A DNA stretch of 64,000 bases from Dicyema japonicum. Its lineage: Eukaryota > Dicyemida > Rhombozoa > Dicyemidae. Every line of letters starts with the position of its first letter. The stretch's first letter is position 1. The translations under genes and the position numbers were made by a program. This document shows, piece by piece, positions 1 to 11,639 of this stretch. The stretch is taken from positions 135,080 through 199,079 of the forward strand of contig RDEW01000021.1 of the NCBI GenBank assembly GCA_011109175.1, given 5' to 3'. Below the pieces are notes generated by a model. It saw only the letters and a list, made by a program, of their open reading frames with translations, made no database searches and was not told where the DNA came from.

Positions 1-160
1 GTATGAACGTCTTTTAGCCTTTATGTTGATTCCGGATGGACTCTGTTTCTGTGGAAGTGGAAACTGGATACACTTAACTAGTCGTTTACTTTATCTTCTT
101 TCTCTGTGAATCCGTGGTTAATAAGTAAATAAATTAATCTTTAATGATAGAAAAAATACT
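1..160 (+). repeat. 3' end of a SINE/LINE repeat (family C)
   Basis: The block ends in an AT-rich tail (gttaataagtaaataaatt). Its core, tggatacacttaactag, recurs on the minus strand at 27,070-27,190 and, more diverged, at 61,430-61,520. The tail resembles the 3' ends of the family B retrotransposons in this window. The 5' part is cut off by the window edge. Bases 160-270 show nothing recognisable. Confidence 0.6.
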
Positions 161-269
161 CGAATGCCTAAATATTCTTCAGCGTTGTCCGGCTGTGTGT
201 AAACAGTCTATCATAACCTGAGGAAGTGACAATATAAGAGACACACTTCCTTTTGAAAAAATACACAAA

Positions 270-977
270 AAATTTGCGATTCGATCGTATAATAATGAAA
301 TTGTTTAAATGGGGACCGATAATTTTTAAAAAATAAATTATTAACCTCGGTTTAGCTAATTTGTATGAAATGGAGATCGAAAGATCGAAAATATCCTCAG
401 CCCAAATAGGCTAAACTCATAAAAACCTGTCTGTCGAGAGTTATGAATTTCTTCATCTTTAGGATCTTAGCCTTCTCCGAAGCAGAACCTGGGTTAGTTG
501 CTGTCATAATAAGGTTAGGAGAGAGTGGTTATCCAGACAGGTAATGTCCCAAGGAAGGGTATCTACTGCTTTCTCATAGGAAGAGATTTTTACCGTTAGT
601 TTTTGGTTGGCTGGGTAGTCCGGTCGGCACTAATCCGATAAAAAATCCGAACACCTCAAGTCTCTGCAATAACTCCGTTGATTGTGGCGTGTCTTGGACT
701 CATTCCATCACTCCTCCGTAAGAAAAGAACATGAAGACCTTTGGTCTCGATCATCTCTTCACGTCTAGAACGATGTATCGTGCAATCATCAATTCAAAAG
801 TTGACGAAAAAACCCATCTTCGTCACGTCTTCATCTAATAGTGTCCCAAGTGAAGAGCATGCTAATGCTCTGAGTCAGGCACCACTTTGTTTATAGATGT
901 AGAACCCAGACAAGCCAGACTATGCTGGTCAAACTCAGCTTTATTTCGTCTATGATCTTTAAGCATATTGTTCGCTT
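270..977. repeat. Repeat R, copy A (left part)
   Basis: This segment matches 5,905-6,160. Shared blocks include the region around tggagatcgaa, the stretch before aatttcttcatct, and the final gagcatattgttc-type end. Copy A has about 460 bp more between the last two blocks. Repeat R lies beside the lectin gene at 6,173-7,049, so this looks like a segmental duplication of that gene's 3' flank. It stops where the family A retrotransposon tail begins, so the retrotransposon probably inserted into the duplicate. Confidence 0.6.
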
Positions 978-3900
978 ATTATTATTATATTATTATTATT
1001 ATCAGCACTGCCGAGAACACATAAAAAAACAAAAGTCAATTAAGGTTCCCTTGTGCCGCGCCGGCCACCCTTTGCACCAATCGCATCCAAAGGCCTCTCC
1101 GTTTCGCAAGATCTCTTAGTTCATCGAGGTCATCCATTGTTTTCAACTCCCTGCCTATGGCTTTTAGGTCCTCATTTAACGTGATAGGTATGGTTGTTCT
1201 AGGCCTTCCTCGGAATGATTTTGTTTTTTCCATGAAATATTCATCTATTACGTGATTTGCCGGGACATCCAGGTCCATCCTCAGAATGTGACCGAACAGT
1301 CTCCATCTCGATCTTCTGATTTCCATGGATAATGGTTCTGTTTTGCTCAACTTATATAATTGTTCGTTTTTGATCTTCATTTTGTAGTGAATATTAAGTG
1401 CCTTCCGAAGCATACTGCGGTCGAAACTGTCAATAGACTCCATTGCCCGTTTAGACAAACCCCATGTCCCACAGTTATATATTAGGATGGGCACAACAAA
1501 GTATTTGTATATCATAAGCTTTATTTTTCCACAAAGTCTTCTTCCCGAACTCCATATTTTAGATAGGCTTCTGAAAGCACCAGATGCAAGGATTTTCCGT
1601 CGAGCTACATCTTCCTCGTCCCCAAGAGCGATCCGACCTTCTTATGTCTTCTCCACGTCTCGTCGGATATCCTCTCTGCACGGCTGAATGATGTAAATTC
1701 CGTTTTGTCAGTGTTTATCTTCAAGAACCATTTTTGGAAAATGTTAGGAAGATGTTCGTTTATGTACTTGAGAAATTCAGAATCATCCGATACAAAGTCC
1801 AGATCGTCTGCGTAAATCAACTCATAATATTGTCCTTTAATGGATAATCTGAAATCCCTCAGTGCAGCCTCAAGATAAATAATAAATAGAATAGGAGACA
1901 ACGAATCCCCTTGTGGAACTCCCCGAGTGGTTTTAAAAAAATTGGAAGCGGTATTTCCGATTTTGACAGCCAGGTGAGTATCTTCTAGGAGCAAGGAAAT
2001 AATTCTAACATCATCCGTGTCTAGAAATGTATTCAGAATGTTAATAAGTAGTCCCCTGTGTACAGAGTCGAATGCACGACTCATGTCGATCCCCAGAACT
2101 TCTATGCATTTTTTGTATTTCTGACATATAGCGCCAGACCATCTGTGCGTCCATACTATGTCGGCGGTTGATCTTTTTTCCCTGAAACCGCTTTGTCCAG
2201 GCGATAAGAATTTGTCGACTTTCCCTTTGATTCGATTTAATACAATGATAGAGAGGGTTTTCCGTAAGACCGATAATAGAATTATTGGTCTTAGACTGTT
2301 TGCGGGACCTCTAGGTTTCCCAGGTTTTGGTATTGGAATTAGCCATCCTCTCCCAATTCCAAGATCGTTTTTGTCTTCAAATGCTTTATTGAGTATGATG
2401 GTGATTATTTCACCCAATTCAGTGGGTCCACATTTTATTAACTCTGCAGGTATATTATCAGGACCAGCCGCTTTCCTGTAGTTTAGTTTTCCTATTGCCT
2501 TGATAGTTTCCGCGATAATAATGGGGCAGTTAAGAGGAGCCGTTGATGTTATTGGAGATTTGTTTTCAATTTCTTGATTGTTAAAGATGTCATAGTAGTG
2601 TGAAGAGACTATGTTCGCCTTTTCAATAACATTCAATACTGATCGTCCATGTTGGTCGTGAATAACAATATTCCCTGGTCGTTTCTTTTTGCTAATAATC
2701 CGAATGGCTTTGAACATTTTGGATCCGTTCTTATATTTCTTGATTTCATCGACCTGTTCCTCCACTTCCTTTTTTACTTGATATTTTTGAAGTTTTTTGA
2801 TTTTTGTTAAAATTGAGTTACGAACTATCCTTAGCTCTTTTTTTAGACTCGGTATATTTGAATTATTAATTCTAATCCTCAAATTCTTTTGTTCTGAAGA
2901 TAAGTATGATATTTCTTCGTTGTTATATTTGAATTTGTTTTTGTGAGTAGTCCCCAAAACCAACGACGCGGTATTCTTCATTGCAACTCCAACGTCATTC
3001 CACAAATCCTGTGCACTATTGTTTGTATTCATCTTGCTTAATTCCTTTCTGAGTTTTTCGCCATACTCTTTCATCTTTATTTCATTGCTTATTAGAGTTT
3101 CTGTATCCAATCTTTCGAATTCCGTTTTTCCATATCTTCCAGGTTTGTACAAACTTCCCAAAGAGAACCGAGTGATCACCAATTTGTGATCACTTGATGT
3201 TTCAAGCCCATCGTATGATCTCGAGTTTCGTATTAGGTTTTTGTTCCTTCTTCTGCACAAGATATAATCAATTTGATTATATATTTTAATCAAGTTGCCA
3301 TTTTTGTCCTTTCGTGAACCAGTCCAGGTAGTTTATGTCTTGCTGGGTGTTCAAAAGCAGTGTTCGTAATAAATAAGTTGTAGGATTCGCAGAATTGAAC
3401 CAATGAGACACCAGAGGAATTTCGACGATTCCGAGCATGTGATCCAATACAAGTCTCCCCATTCCGTACTTTACCAACTCTGGCATTCCAGTCTCCACCA
3501 ATAAACGTCAGATATGACGACGAAAGTGAGTCATATGTCCCTGTCAAACATGAGTAAAACGCACCAAGTTCTTCAGGATTGGCATCAGCCCGGACAGCGG
3601 TCGGAGCATAAACATTGATGATAGAAATAACAGAGTTGGGCTTTGTTCCAAACTTCAGTTGCATGACTGCAATACGATCCGAGACAGCCCATACGCGTGT
3701 CACACGGTCGTAAAGATCCCTGTGAACCGCAAATCCAAGACCATAATGTCGGCAGTCAGAGTCCAAAGTGATCATGTAGTAATCATCCAATTTCGTAATA
3801 GAATATGCTGTAATCTTTGTCTCTTGAATGCAGCAAATACTGACACCATGGATAGATAAATCACGTGCGAGTTGATTTTTTGGTGATGAACTTCAAGCCT

Positions 3901-3994
3901 CGAGTGTTGAAAGTACCAAGAGAGAATGGGCAACGGGTAATTAAGCGCGAAGAAGACATATTTTCAAAGAGGGACGTCACCACCTCAACCAAAA
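977..3994 (-). mobile_element. APE-type non-LTR retrotransposon, family A, copy 1
   Basis: On the minus strand this element runs from a 5' end that reads ggttgaggtggtgacgtccc, shared with the intact copy at 51,784, to a (TAA)n 3' tail at about 977-1000. The protein-coding part matches the intact 989-aa ORF along its length but is frameshifted. The element sits inside a duplicated lectin-gene segment, with repeat R on one side and the lectin stalk fragment on the other. I could not define a target-site duplication. Confidence 0.85.
1036..3959 (-). pseudogene. Family A endonuclease-reverse transcriptase ORF, frameshifted
   Basis: Four reading-frame segments run in order on the minus strand. 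The N-terminal start (CPFSLGTFNTRGLK) comes first, then an AP-endonuclease domain at about 3,290-3,860 (ICCIQETK, GGDWNARVG), the reverse transcriptase at 1,605-3,293 (SGFREKRSTADIVW, GIDMSRAFDSV, GVPQGDSLSP, YADDLDFVS) and the C-terminal part at 1,036-1,515 (RWRLFGHILRMD, RGRPRTT). The catalytic YADD is kept. The breaks are single-base shifts. One lies in a GGGG run just after GSLLG near 1,625, and one near a run of six A at about 3,880. Adding one base to either run rejoins the frame. These could be mutations or homopolymer sequencing errors. Confidence 0.85.
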
Positions 3995-4440
3995 AAATAT
4001 AAGTGACCTGTATTTGAAAACCAGAATTAACCCTTAAACACAAACGATAACTAATTAAGCTCAACTATTAGTGGTCGATCCACTTGCTTCAGTAGTTTCA
4101 GAAGTTAAGGCGTACTATTATTAGTCGGTTCTGTCGTTCTTCTAGTGTTCAGAATTTGAATCCGGAATAATGTGGATCATATCAATTGGCCTTTTAGTAG
4201 TTGTAATATTTGCTGTAATTTTACTGGTTCTTAGTGTTAGTTGTAGGGAAGTAGGATGAGAATCTATTAAACACTGTAAAATGCTTTTGAATTGTCGATA
4301 CAGAAACATTTGGATTATGTGGCTTTGTATAACTCGGAGTTGAAATGAAATATGCAATCACCACATGATTGTACCGACGAAATACCAATTGATCTGAAAT
4401 AGTATTCTTTTTAGCAGATATGAATGCCTCCAAAGACATT
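3995..4440 (-). pseudogene. Broken duplicate of lectin-gene stalk region
   Basis: The minus strand encodes Thr-rich segments (TSKITANITTTKRP after a TTFPTT-like stretch). These align with the stalk of the lectin gene at 6,440-6,540; at DNA level both contain ttcagaagtt and a gtagttg-type block in the same order. The frames are interrupted, the lectin domain itself is absent, and the region upstream gives way to the 20-bp satellite. I read this as a partial copy of the lectin gene separated from its 3' flank by the retrotransposon insertion. Confidence 0.5.
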
Positions 4441-4544
4441 TTTTCAATTATTTTTGAAATTGATCGAATCAGCTGATCGTCGTTAGCTAGCTGGATTTTT
4501 CTTTGGTTCTATGTTCGCCATCATCCGTAAAATCGCTTTCTGGT

Positions 4545-4925
4545 ACTGGTGCATTATAGTACCCCCAAAGCAGTTATAGTAGCCCCTAAGCTGTTATGGT
4601 ACCCCTAAGTAGTTATAGTACCCTAAGCAGTTATAGTACCCAAAGCAATTATAGTACCCCCTAAGCAATTATAGTACCCTAAGCAATTATAGTACCCCCA
4701 AAGCAATTATAGTACACAAAGCGGTTATAGTACCCCCAAAGCAGTTATAGTACCCCAAAGCAGTTATAGTACCCCCAAAGCAGTTATAGTACCCTAAGCA
4801 GTTGTAGTAGCCCCAAAGCAGTTATAGTACCCACAAAGCAGTTATAGTACCACAAAGTAGTTATAGTACCCCTAAGCAATTATAGTACCCCCAAAGCAAT
4901 TATAGTACCCTAAGAAGTTATTCTT
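4545..4925. repeat. 20-bp tandem satellite
   Basis: About 18 head-to-tail imperfect copies of a unit close to agcagttatagtaccccaa. Variation is mainly in the C run (2 to 5 C) and in caa versus cag. No coding potential is visible. 4,926-5,080 has no recognisable feature. Confidence 0.95.
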
Positions 4926-5079
4926 ATAAGTGCTAGAAACAACTTGCTCCACTTATCACTCTAAATCACCATGAGACTGGCGTTGCGAGGAACAAAAAAG
5001 GGCGACCTTGACATCGTCCCCCCTTTACAGAGAAAAAAAGAATTTTTCAATTTTGTCATAAAATGTTATTTTTGTTGCA

Positions 5080-5350
5080 ATGAGGGTTTGATTTACTTGC
5101 ATTGTACATGTCCTTGAGAACTATGAATAGAATTTCTGGGACTTCTTAAACTATCCTGGCTTTGATGAAATCACTGCCCGGACCTTTATTCTTGACGGCT
5201 CTTATTGCCATCTTCAGCTCATCTACAGAAATCTCTATAAATGGCCGTTTTCCCGACACTGGTCATAATAAAGATTCTCTGAGATGACATCATCGCCCAC
5301 ATCAAAAATCTTTTAAGTTGTGTCTCAAAAACTAGAGGTATTCTTCAGCA
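5080..5350 (-). pseudogene. Reverse transcriptase fragment (retrotransposon relic)
   Basis: The minus strand reads ISVDELKMAIRAVKNKGPGSDF. This matches the segment just before the reverse transcriptase palm in APE-type elements, like MAIRKLKSGRSPGPDN in the intact family A ORF. Upstream frames are broken. Too short to assign to a family. 5,350-5,900 holds no feature I can name. Confidence 0.6.
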
Positions 5351-5904
5351 TAGTGCAAGCTTTCTGGTTTCTTTTTAAATTTAAAGCTAATTTATTAAGA
5401 AAAAAGTGAGCAAATGGTCATACAACGGTCGCCTGACTGCTTGGCTTGGCTCACGGCAGTGAAACGAACAAGAGAACCAGACGTCTCAACGGCAAGGGAA
5501 CGAACAAAAATCGTTGGGTAGGACCTTGTACTTTGGACTGTTCTGTTCTTGACCACAATCTCGCTTACGATTGAACTCTGGGCTCCTCACTATTTATTAT
5601 ACCTTCTAGAAAGAAGGATTTTGGTTGTTTAGCTTCCTTAGTTAGAGTTCCACTTATTCTCATTCAAATTCTGAACCGTTTCGCGATTTTGTGAGACAAG
5701 GCTAATCAGTCTTATGGATCTACACATCTCCTCCGAATTCACTTATCAACTCTTTATTCAAGCGGTTAATCACTTTCGTTAATTCGCTTAATTTTCTTTC
5801 AGAAGCCCGCTGAATAGGTTCCCAACAGGACCTTTCAGCTTCTTTAATAATTATCCACTATTGACTTTTTCTAGGTTAGATTGGCAATACACTCCCTCGT
5901 AAAG

Positions 5905-6160
5905 AATGCAGACACAACGTGCCCTAGTCGATTGTATAACAATGAAATTATATAATGGGGGCAGATAAATCTTTTTAAAATAAATGATTAACCTGTTTCG
6001 CTAACTTTTAGTAACTGGAGATCGAAATATCCTCATAGAGTTCCCAAGGAGGCTAAACACATGAAAACCTGTCCACCAAAACTTACGAATTTCTTCATCT
6101 CTGCTGTTCAAGCTCAGGCTTTATCTCGTCTATGATTTTTGAGCATATTGTTCACTAACC
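5905..6160. repeat. Repeat R, copy B
   Basis: Second copy of the block at 270-977, with an internal deletion of roughly 460 bp relative to copy A. It abuts the 3' end of the lectin gene, so it is probably that gene's downstream flank. Confidence 0.6.
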
Positions 6161-6172
6161 TTTTTGAAACGA

Positions 6173-7049
6173 CTATAGAGTTTTAATATTTTTACATTTT
6201 TGTACAAAATATTGTTTTTCTAAACTTTTTATATAAAAATACATCGAAATGGCAAGACAAAATAAAGCTCCACAAAGAAACCCTAATAAAATCCCTGAAA
6301 ATTTGAAAAATTTAAAGTAACCAATATAATTTAATAGACCTTTAGGGCATTCTGACTCGACTGAATGTGCAGATTCTGATCCACTTAGTTTAGAAATATG
6401 TGAAGTAGATTTTAAGATCATAGTAGTAAGGGTCACTTCAGTTGCTTCGTTAAAAGTTTCAGAAGTTGTTGTAATCTTAGTGGTTATTAATGTAGTTGTG
6501 GGGAAAGTAGGTAGAGCATATATTTATTAAAGTATAAACTTACTTGTCTGACAGGCGAATCCTTCCAAATTTAGAAAATAATAACAATTACAAGGAGTCC
6601 ATCGCCAATCAAAATATCTTGCTAGACAAATACAGTGTCCAAAGTTAAAATTATGATAGGGAACAAAGTTTCTATATTCCAAAGATTTTCCTTGATAGTA
6701 AAAAACTTATCTACCTTTATACATCCAGTCCAGCTATATAGATAAGAGTATAATCTGCAAGATGCCTTGTTTTTAAATATGCAAGAATATTGTTTGAAGT
6801 TGGATCTGAATCAATTAATGCCTGAAATATCAATGAAGATTACAATTTCCCCTCCAATACTGTTGCAGTACCTTTCGTCATCGTAATAAGTTTCTCTTTG
6901 AAAATAAAATAATAGCACTTTCGGTTATACTCTAACACATGATTTCCATATGTATTCTTAACAGGGCATCACAAAAAACTAAAAGAAATAATAATAAAAT
7001 AACCAGAAATGATTAAAACAAAAAGGGCATACGTTATTGGGCCAAACAT
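6173..7049 (-). CDS. C-type lectin-like type I membrane protein
   Basis: Probable start ATG at 7,049 gives a hydrophobic leader (MFGPITYALFVLIISGYF). The C-type lectin domain follows: CPVKNTYGN, RKCYYF, RYCNSIGGEI, a 22-bp intron, ALIDSDPTSNNILAYLKTRH, IAGLD, then GHCICLARYFDWRWTPCN and FACQT. That is the usual Cys, WxxPCN and final Cys order of the fold. A Thr-rich stalk (TTTLITTKITTTSE) and one membrane segment (GILLGFLCGALFCLAISMYF) follow, with a short tail ending in a stop at 6,173. Such proteins are usually cell-surface glycan or ligand binders. Two frame joins are unresolved; one is repaired by one extra A in an AAA run near 6,897. The Ca-binding EPN/QPD motif is not evident, so sugar binding is doubtful. 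Confidence 0.6.
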
Positions 7050-7307
7050 TTAGGTATTATTTTTATATAAAATTAATCATTATTTTTATTTTTAATTACA
7101 ATTTTATTAATAATAATAAAAGGCACAAGTATCCGACACTTCTGAGTTGGATATAAAATCGATATCGAACATTCAAAAAGAATGCCGTGCATTATTTGAA
7201 TTTCATGCGTGCGACTCTCGCCTACGTGGTGGCATATCTCACTTGAAGTGTTGGAAAAGAGTCTCAAACTCCCTATCCCGCAACGATGGACGCGCGGATG
7301 GTGTCGA

Positions 7308-7352
7308 ATCCTACTCCTTTCCTGTGAAGATGTCGAGGAAAATCCTGGACTA
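7308..7352 (+). other. 2A-like ribosome-skipping motif, degenerate
   Basis: The frame reads ILLLSCEDVEENPGL. The 2A consensus is DxExNPGP preceded by a hydrophobic/SCG stretch. Here G before DVEENPG is E, and the final P is L. It lies directly before the endonuclease start (LDLVILQINITGIRTKI), which is where 2A sits in other APE-type retrotransposons. The substitutions would be expected to abolish skipping in this copy. Confidence 0.75.
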
Positions 7353-9334
7353 GATCTAGTCATATTACAAATTAACATCACTGGTATCCGAACAAAAATT
7401 GCCGAACTACAATGTTTTCTCATAAAACACTCAGTGGATATAGCTCTTTTCTAAGAGACATAACTTAACCCATGGAGACCAACCCCAACTTTCAGGGATA
7501 CTCCGTTTTCAGACGAGACAGAGGTCGTACAAAGGGAGGAGGCCTTATTACCATAATCAGAAAGCATATATTGGCCAGAAATATTTCGGACGACATCCCG
7601 GATCCTTTTCGCCAAGACGACACACTGGAACAACTAACTCTGAGAATCTTCCTACCCTCTCTCCGATTGACAGTTGTCAATATGTGCATACCACCTCCAC
7701 CGTCATGCTCTAGCGGCTGCAGCCTTGAACCCAAACGATTCGCCAGGTTCGAAAGCACGCTAATTAGCTGTGACCTAAATGCGAAGAGTCCTCAATGGTA
7801 TGCTGACCAACAACTGGATCAACGAGAAGCCCTCATATCCGACAGTTTTGACGACTTGATAATCCAAACAAGCACACAAGGACCCTTTCCCGTCGAGTCG
7901 ACTTCCTTACTTCATCAAACATTTCTTTTGCCGCTCCTTCTTTTTCGGCTGTCATTTCATGGGAAGTTTATTTACGACTTACATACCGACCAAATACCCC
8001 TCTAGATTATACTCCGAACTCGCAAAAGATACATTCCGATGGGTCGTCCTCAACGTCCATCGCACTCAATTGATGCTGAAACGCGAGATCTAATCCAAAC
8101 GAGAAATAAGCTAAAGAATTTCCGAAAGACAATCTACAAACAATACTTTTCCCACTGTATTATGGAATCCGATAAGAAGGCACAAGAAGTGCTCTCCGCA
8201 TTTAATTGGACATCGAGAGCCATGTCCAAATCCCATTTGTCATAAACCATATTCAAAAGACCAGGATGTTCGTTCTGGCCATAGTCGAAGGAATAAATGT
8301 CCCAACATCTTCAATGGTGCACTCAAGTAATCAGGAAAATGAATAATTCGTCGTCCCGCGGTTCAGATGACATCTCCATTATCGAACTGAAACACCTGGG
8401 AACTTCCGCGACGGATGCAATAACTCAAATTTTCAACCTCTCAATAAACGAGAACAAGATTCCGTCAATATGGAAAATTCTCTGATACTCCCTACCCTAA
8501 AGAAAAACAAACCATCAAACTGCCGGTCCTCTTACCGCTTGGTATCCATCATCTGGACCTTATCATGATTGTTAGAAAAAATAGTCCTTCTCAAGATCCG
8601 TCCTTTCATAACTCTACCATCTTTTCTCACGGATTTTGCGAAGGACACTCAACAACAAATCATCTAACACAACTGGTTCAATCCATTTCGGACGGCCTGA
8701 ATACCCCAAATCCACATGAGAGAACCGTGCTGGTCTCAGTGGATGTGGAGAAGGCTTTTGACTCAGTATCCCGGAAGATCCTTACAGAAAAAATCAAAAA
8801 CGCGATACCTTCCAAATGGAGTTCCACAATCATTACCGTTATCACCAATGCTCTTCAACATGTTCCTCAGTGACCTCCCATCCCCAACCACCAAAAACAC
8901 AATTCGTTTATCGTATGAAGATGATCTCGTGATCGCAGTGAAACATCAAAGAATCGAGGAGGCGACACGGGCCTTACAAGAATCTACTAAACCTGATGGG
9001 TCTTTGGTTCCTAAAAAAACCGTCTGAATATATCACCAGGAAAGTCACATGTAATTTACCTCAACACGAAAAGAAGTACGGGCAACACCACGAATAAAAT
9101 CGTATGACTCCCCGCTTTTCATCAAGAAAACCTTTCAATTTTGGAGTCATCCTGGATCCTCTCCTCACATTCACTCATCAAATGGACTTAGTAACTGCGA
9201 GGATCCAAAAAATTGAAATTCTCAAGGCTTTCACTCACTCTCCAATATCTTTCCGCCCTTCGTTAGAACTTCTACACAAACAATTTGTTCCACCGAGTAT
9301 CGAGTACGTCTGTGCTGCATAGATTGCCCCGTTA

Positions 9335-9599
9335 CTAAGGCAACCACAAATATGACCTAATAATGATTGAAATATGACCCTAAAAATTAAATATGACCTT
9401 ATTAATTTCGTGCAGTTAATGTTTTGAACTTAATTTTAATCAAATTTATTGAAATAAGTAGAAATCCTGCCCAGAAACCTAAAAAATATGATAGAGGCGA
9501 CTGTCCGGGATCACCTGAATTTTGTTTATTTTGGATATGATGTGGTTTTCTGGTTCAATAATAATAATAAAGTAAGATATGACTTATATGACTTTTGGC
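9335..9599. mobile_element. 265-bp insertion in the family B element, 10-bp target duplication
   Basis: The insert is flanked by identical tgccccgtta at 9,325-9,334 and 9,600-9,609. Removing it rejoins the host element (IAPLSLSAQ to SKLEVLQFRCLRILLR). Its 3' half (gatcacctgaattttgttta, then ctggttcaataat) matches the outer insertion at 43,072-43,451 read on the minus strand. It is a short non-autonomous element of the same family. It also contains several aatatgacc repeats. Confidence 0.8.
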
Positions 9600-9974
9600 T
9601 GCCCCGTTATCACTATCGGCACAGCAAGCTGGAAGTTTTACAATTCCGATGTCTCAGAATACTACTGAGATCGTCGAAAAGACGTCCACTTCGTTACTAT
9701 GGAGAACACTAAACGTCCCCCAATCTTGGAATACCTTACGGAACGTCACAAGGACTTCCTCAAGATGGCAAAAGTCCCCTGACTATCCCCTCGGCCAGAC
9801 ATCAGTCTATATAGACGCCTGCCCGAGATATGAAAAGAAACCTTCCCCGTTGTGGAGATTAATCCAGGAGTCCAAAACTAACCGCAGGAAAAGGAATGGT
9901 ATGGACACCGGGGTCACTTAATTAGACGATAACTTTTATCCTCTTTCTTGTGATTTCGGGGTTAATAAAATAAA

Positions 9975-10720
9975 TAAATGCAAAAAAAAGGTTTAATGAA
10001 TCAAATTCGACATGAAGAGTCTTCATTCCGTTATCTATAAGAATTGTTGGAGAATTATGTGAATATAAAGTATTCCTCTCATTGGCTTCTAAAAGGAATA
10101 ACTCCCCAAGGACGGAAGCCTTATTCTGCTTATTCAAGATAGGAATCTTTTCTTTGGAGAACAAAATGCATTGTTGCACCCATTGCAAAAAATGGAAGAA
10201 GACCGTGGATCATTGTGCCACAAGGTGTGAGAATATGTTGTATGGGGATTATTTAAGAAGGCATAAACAAAGTCGTGAGGTGTCTACATTTCCACTTTTG
10301 CAGAGAGTTTGGCCTCAAAAACGAGAAGAAACTGAAGACTCAATCCATTGTGATGAATGAATTCAGTTGACACCTTTATCAAAACGGACATAATTATTGA
10401 GAAAGCCAGACCTGTTCGTTTTTTAATAAGGAGAAACAAGATTATCTCGGTCGAAGTGGGAATAACATCGGCCCAAATCTACAGCAGGTGGAATGCGAAA
10501 AGCTGAGGAAGTTTGATCTTCTTTTTCAAAGAATTGGAGTTGATACATCACGCAGAGGTCAAGATTGTCTCGATTGTACTCACTTGGGATGGCCTAGTGA
10601 CTTCACATTTGTCGAAGTATGTCAGATCTTTGAATATAAGTGAAGAAAAAATTATTTTCTTAAAGGCCTCAGTTGTAAAAAACAACAGAAGAAAATTAAT
10701 TTTCTATAATTAGACAACCA
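9975..10720 (+). pseudogene. C-terminal part of an RLE-type retrotransposon (CCHC plus nuclease)
   Basis: The plus strand reads SSHWLLKG, then a Cys/His motif with the spacing C-x2-C-x7-H-x4-C (CTHCKKWKKTVDHCATRC), then KARPVRFLIRR, ISVEVGIT, and after a frame break ELELIHHAEVKIVSIVLTWD, SKYVRSLNI and FLKASVV. A CCHC finger followed by a restriction-like (PD-(D/E)XK) nuclease is the C-terminal arrangement of RLE-encoding retrotransposons, and the EVGIT and TWDG segments are typical of it. The reverse transcriptase upstream is missing and the frame is broken twice. It has no relation to families A or B. Confidence 0.65.
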
Positions 10721-11600
10721 CGTGAACTTTGTTGTCACAAGATGAAAATAAAAATGCTACTTTTTTCTATTTTTATCAAAAAAAATTTGCTTTTTTTCTA
10801 GTTGCTCTAGAAATCACACCATAAGGGTGGTTTGTAGCGTTTACTTATAAGAATCACAGAGGTAATCGGAAACTGTTGTCCTTTTTCGTTGAGAAGAAAT
10901 TAATGAAAAAAGAAATTTCCATGCTACATGGGTTTTTTGACCAGAGATTTGAACTGGAGTGGTTTTATCAGGTCAGATAGATCAGAGGTTTTCAGAAAAT
11001 AATTCTCGCGGCACACTATCGTAAAAAATATAATCCACAGCACACATGAAAAATAAAAAATTAAATTTTTCGGATATGTAAAAAATGAGGACAAAAATTG
11101 GTAATTTAATAAACAAATTTTTATTAATATAAAACAACAACAATAAATTAGAGAATGCGGCGAGAATTAGTAATTGAATCATGATTCACTCAAAGTTTTA
11201 TAGAGTAACGGTTATATAGAGCTGCCCTGACTGCGCGCTATTCCTCTCAGGATAGCGAGCGAGATTCGCTCAAATAACCAGCAGCGCTCACAAGGGTCTC
11301 TTTTCGTGTAGCGATCATGATTCACTAAAAACAAATATAAATTAAAAAAGTGAAATACACTTAATTATTATTTTTGCATATATAGAGAAACCAAAAGAAA
11401 CAGCTGTCTTGTCTAGTGACTTGCTTTCTCAAGTGGTATACGAGGGGAACAGTGAGGGTGACACAAAGGGCCTATATCCAAAAGGAGGAGAATTCAAATT
11501 GCATAGTGTTAATTAATTACAATTGATTTTCTTTAATTTTAAACAATTTTTTTGCATATATCATTAATATCTGTCGAATGGTTGACAACACAACTCGAAT
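10720..11600. other. No recognised gene
   Basis: AT-rich DNA with scattered short frames. The 11,200-11,330 part has a higher GC patch with repeated tcgctca and gattca words but no feature I can name. It may be the decayed 3' part of the hAT relic that follows on the minus strand. Confidence 0.5.
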
Positions 11601-11639
11601 TCTTCATCAATATTTTTTCAAATTTTCCCGTTTGTTGTA

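Larger units (their letters stand above)
7150..9970 (+). mobile_element. APE-type non-LTR retrotransposon, family B, copy 1 (2A-bearing)
   Basis: Decayed element, plus strand. In order: a leader frame with a 2A-like motif (7,308-7,352), an endonuclease with VFRRDRGRTKGGGL and SCDLNAKSPQW (7,480-7,880), reverse transcriptase pieces SRGSDDISIIELKHLG (8,340), HGFCEGHSTTNHLTQL, VDVEKAFDSVSRK (8,730), VPQSLPLSPMLFN and YEDDLVIAV (8,920), then GVILDPLLTF (9,140). The catalytic YADD has become YEDD. The 3' end reads gggttaataaaataaataaa after a cacttaattag block shared with other copies. Many frameshifts and stops make it inactive. A 265-bp insertion sits at 9,335-9,599. Confidence 0.85.

Noticed and set aside
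4545-4925. CRISPR array
   Set aside because: Units are contiguous tandem repeats with no unique spacers, in a eukaryotic context.
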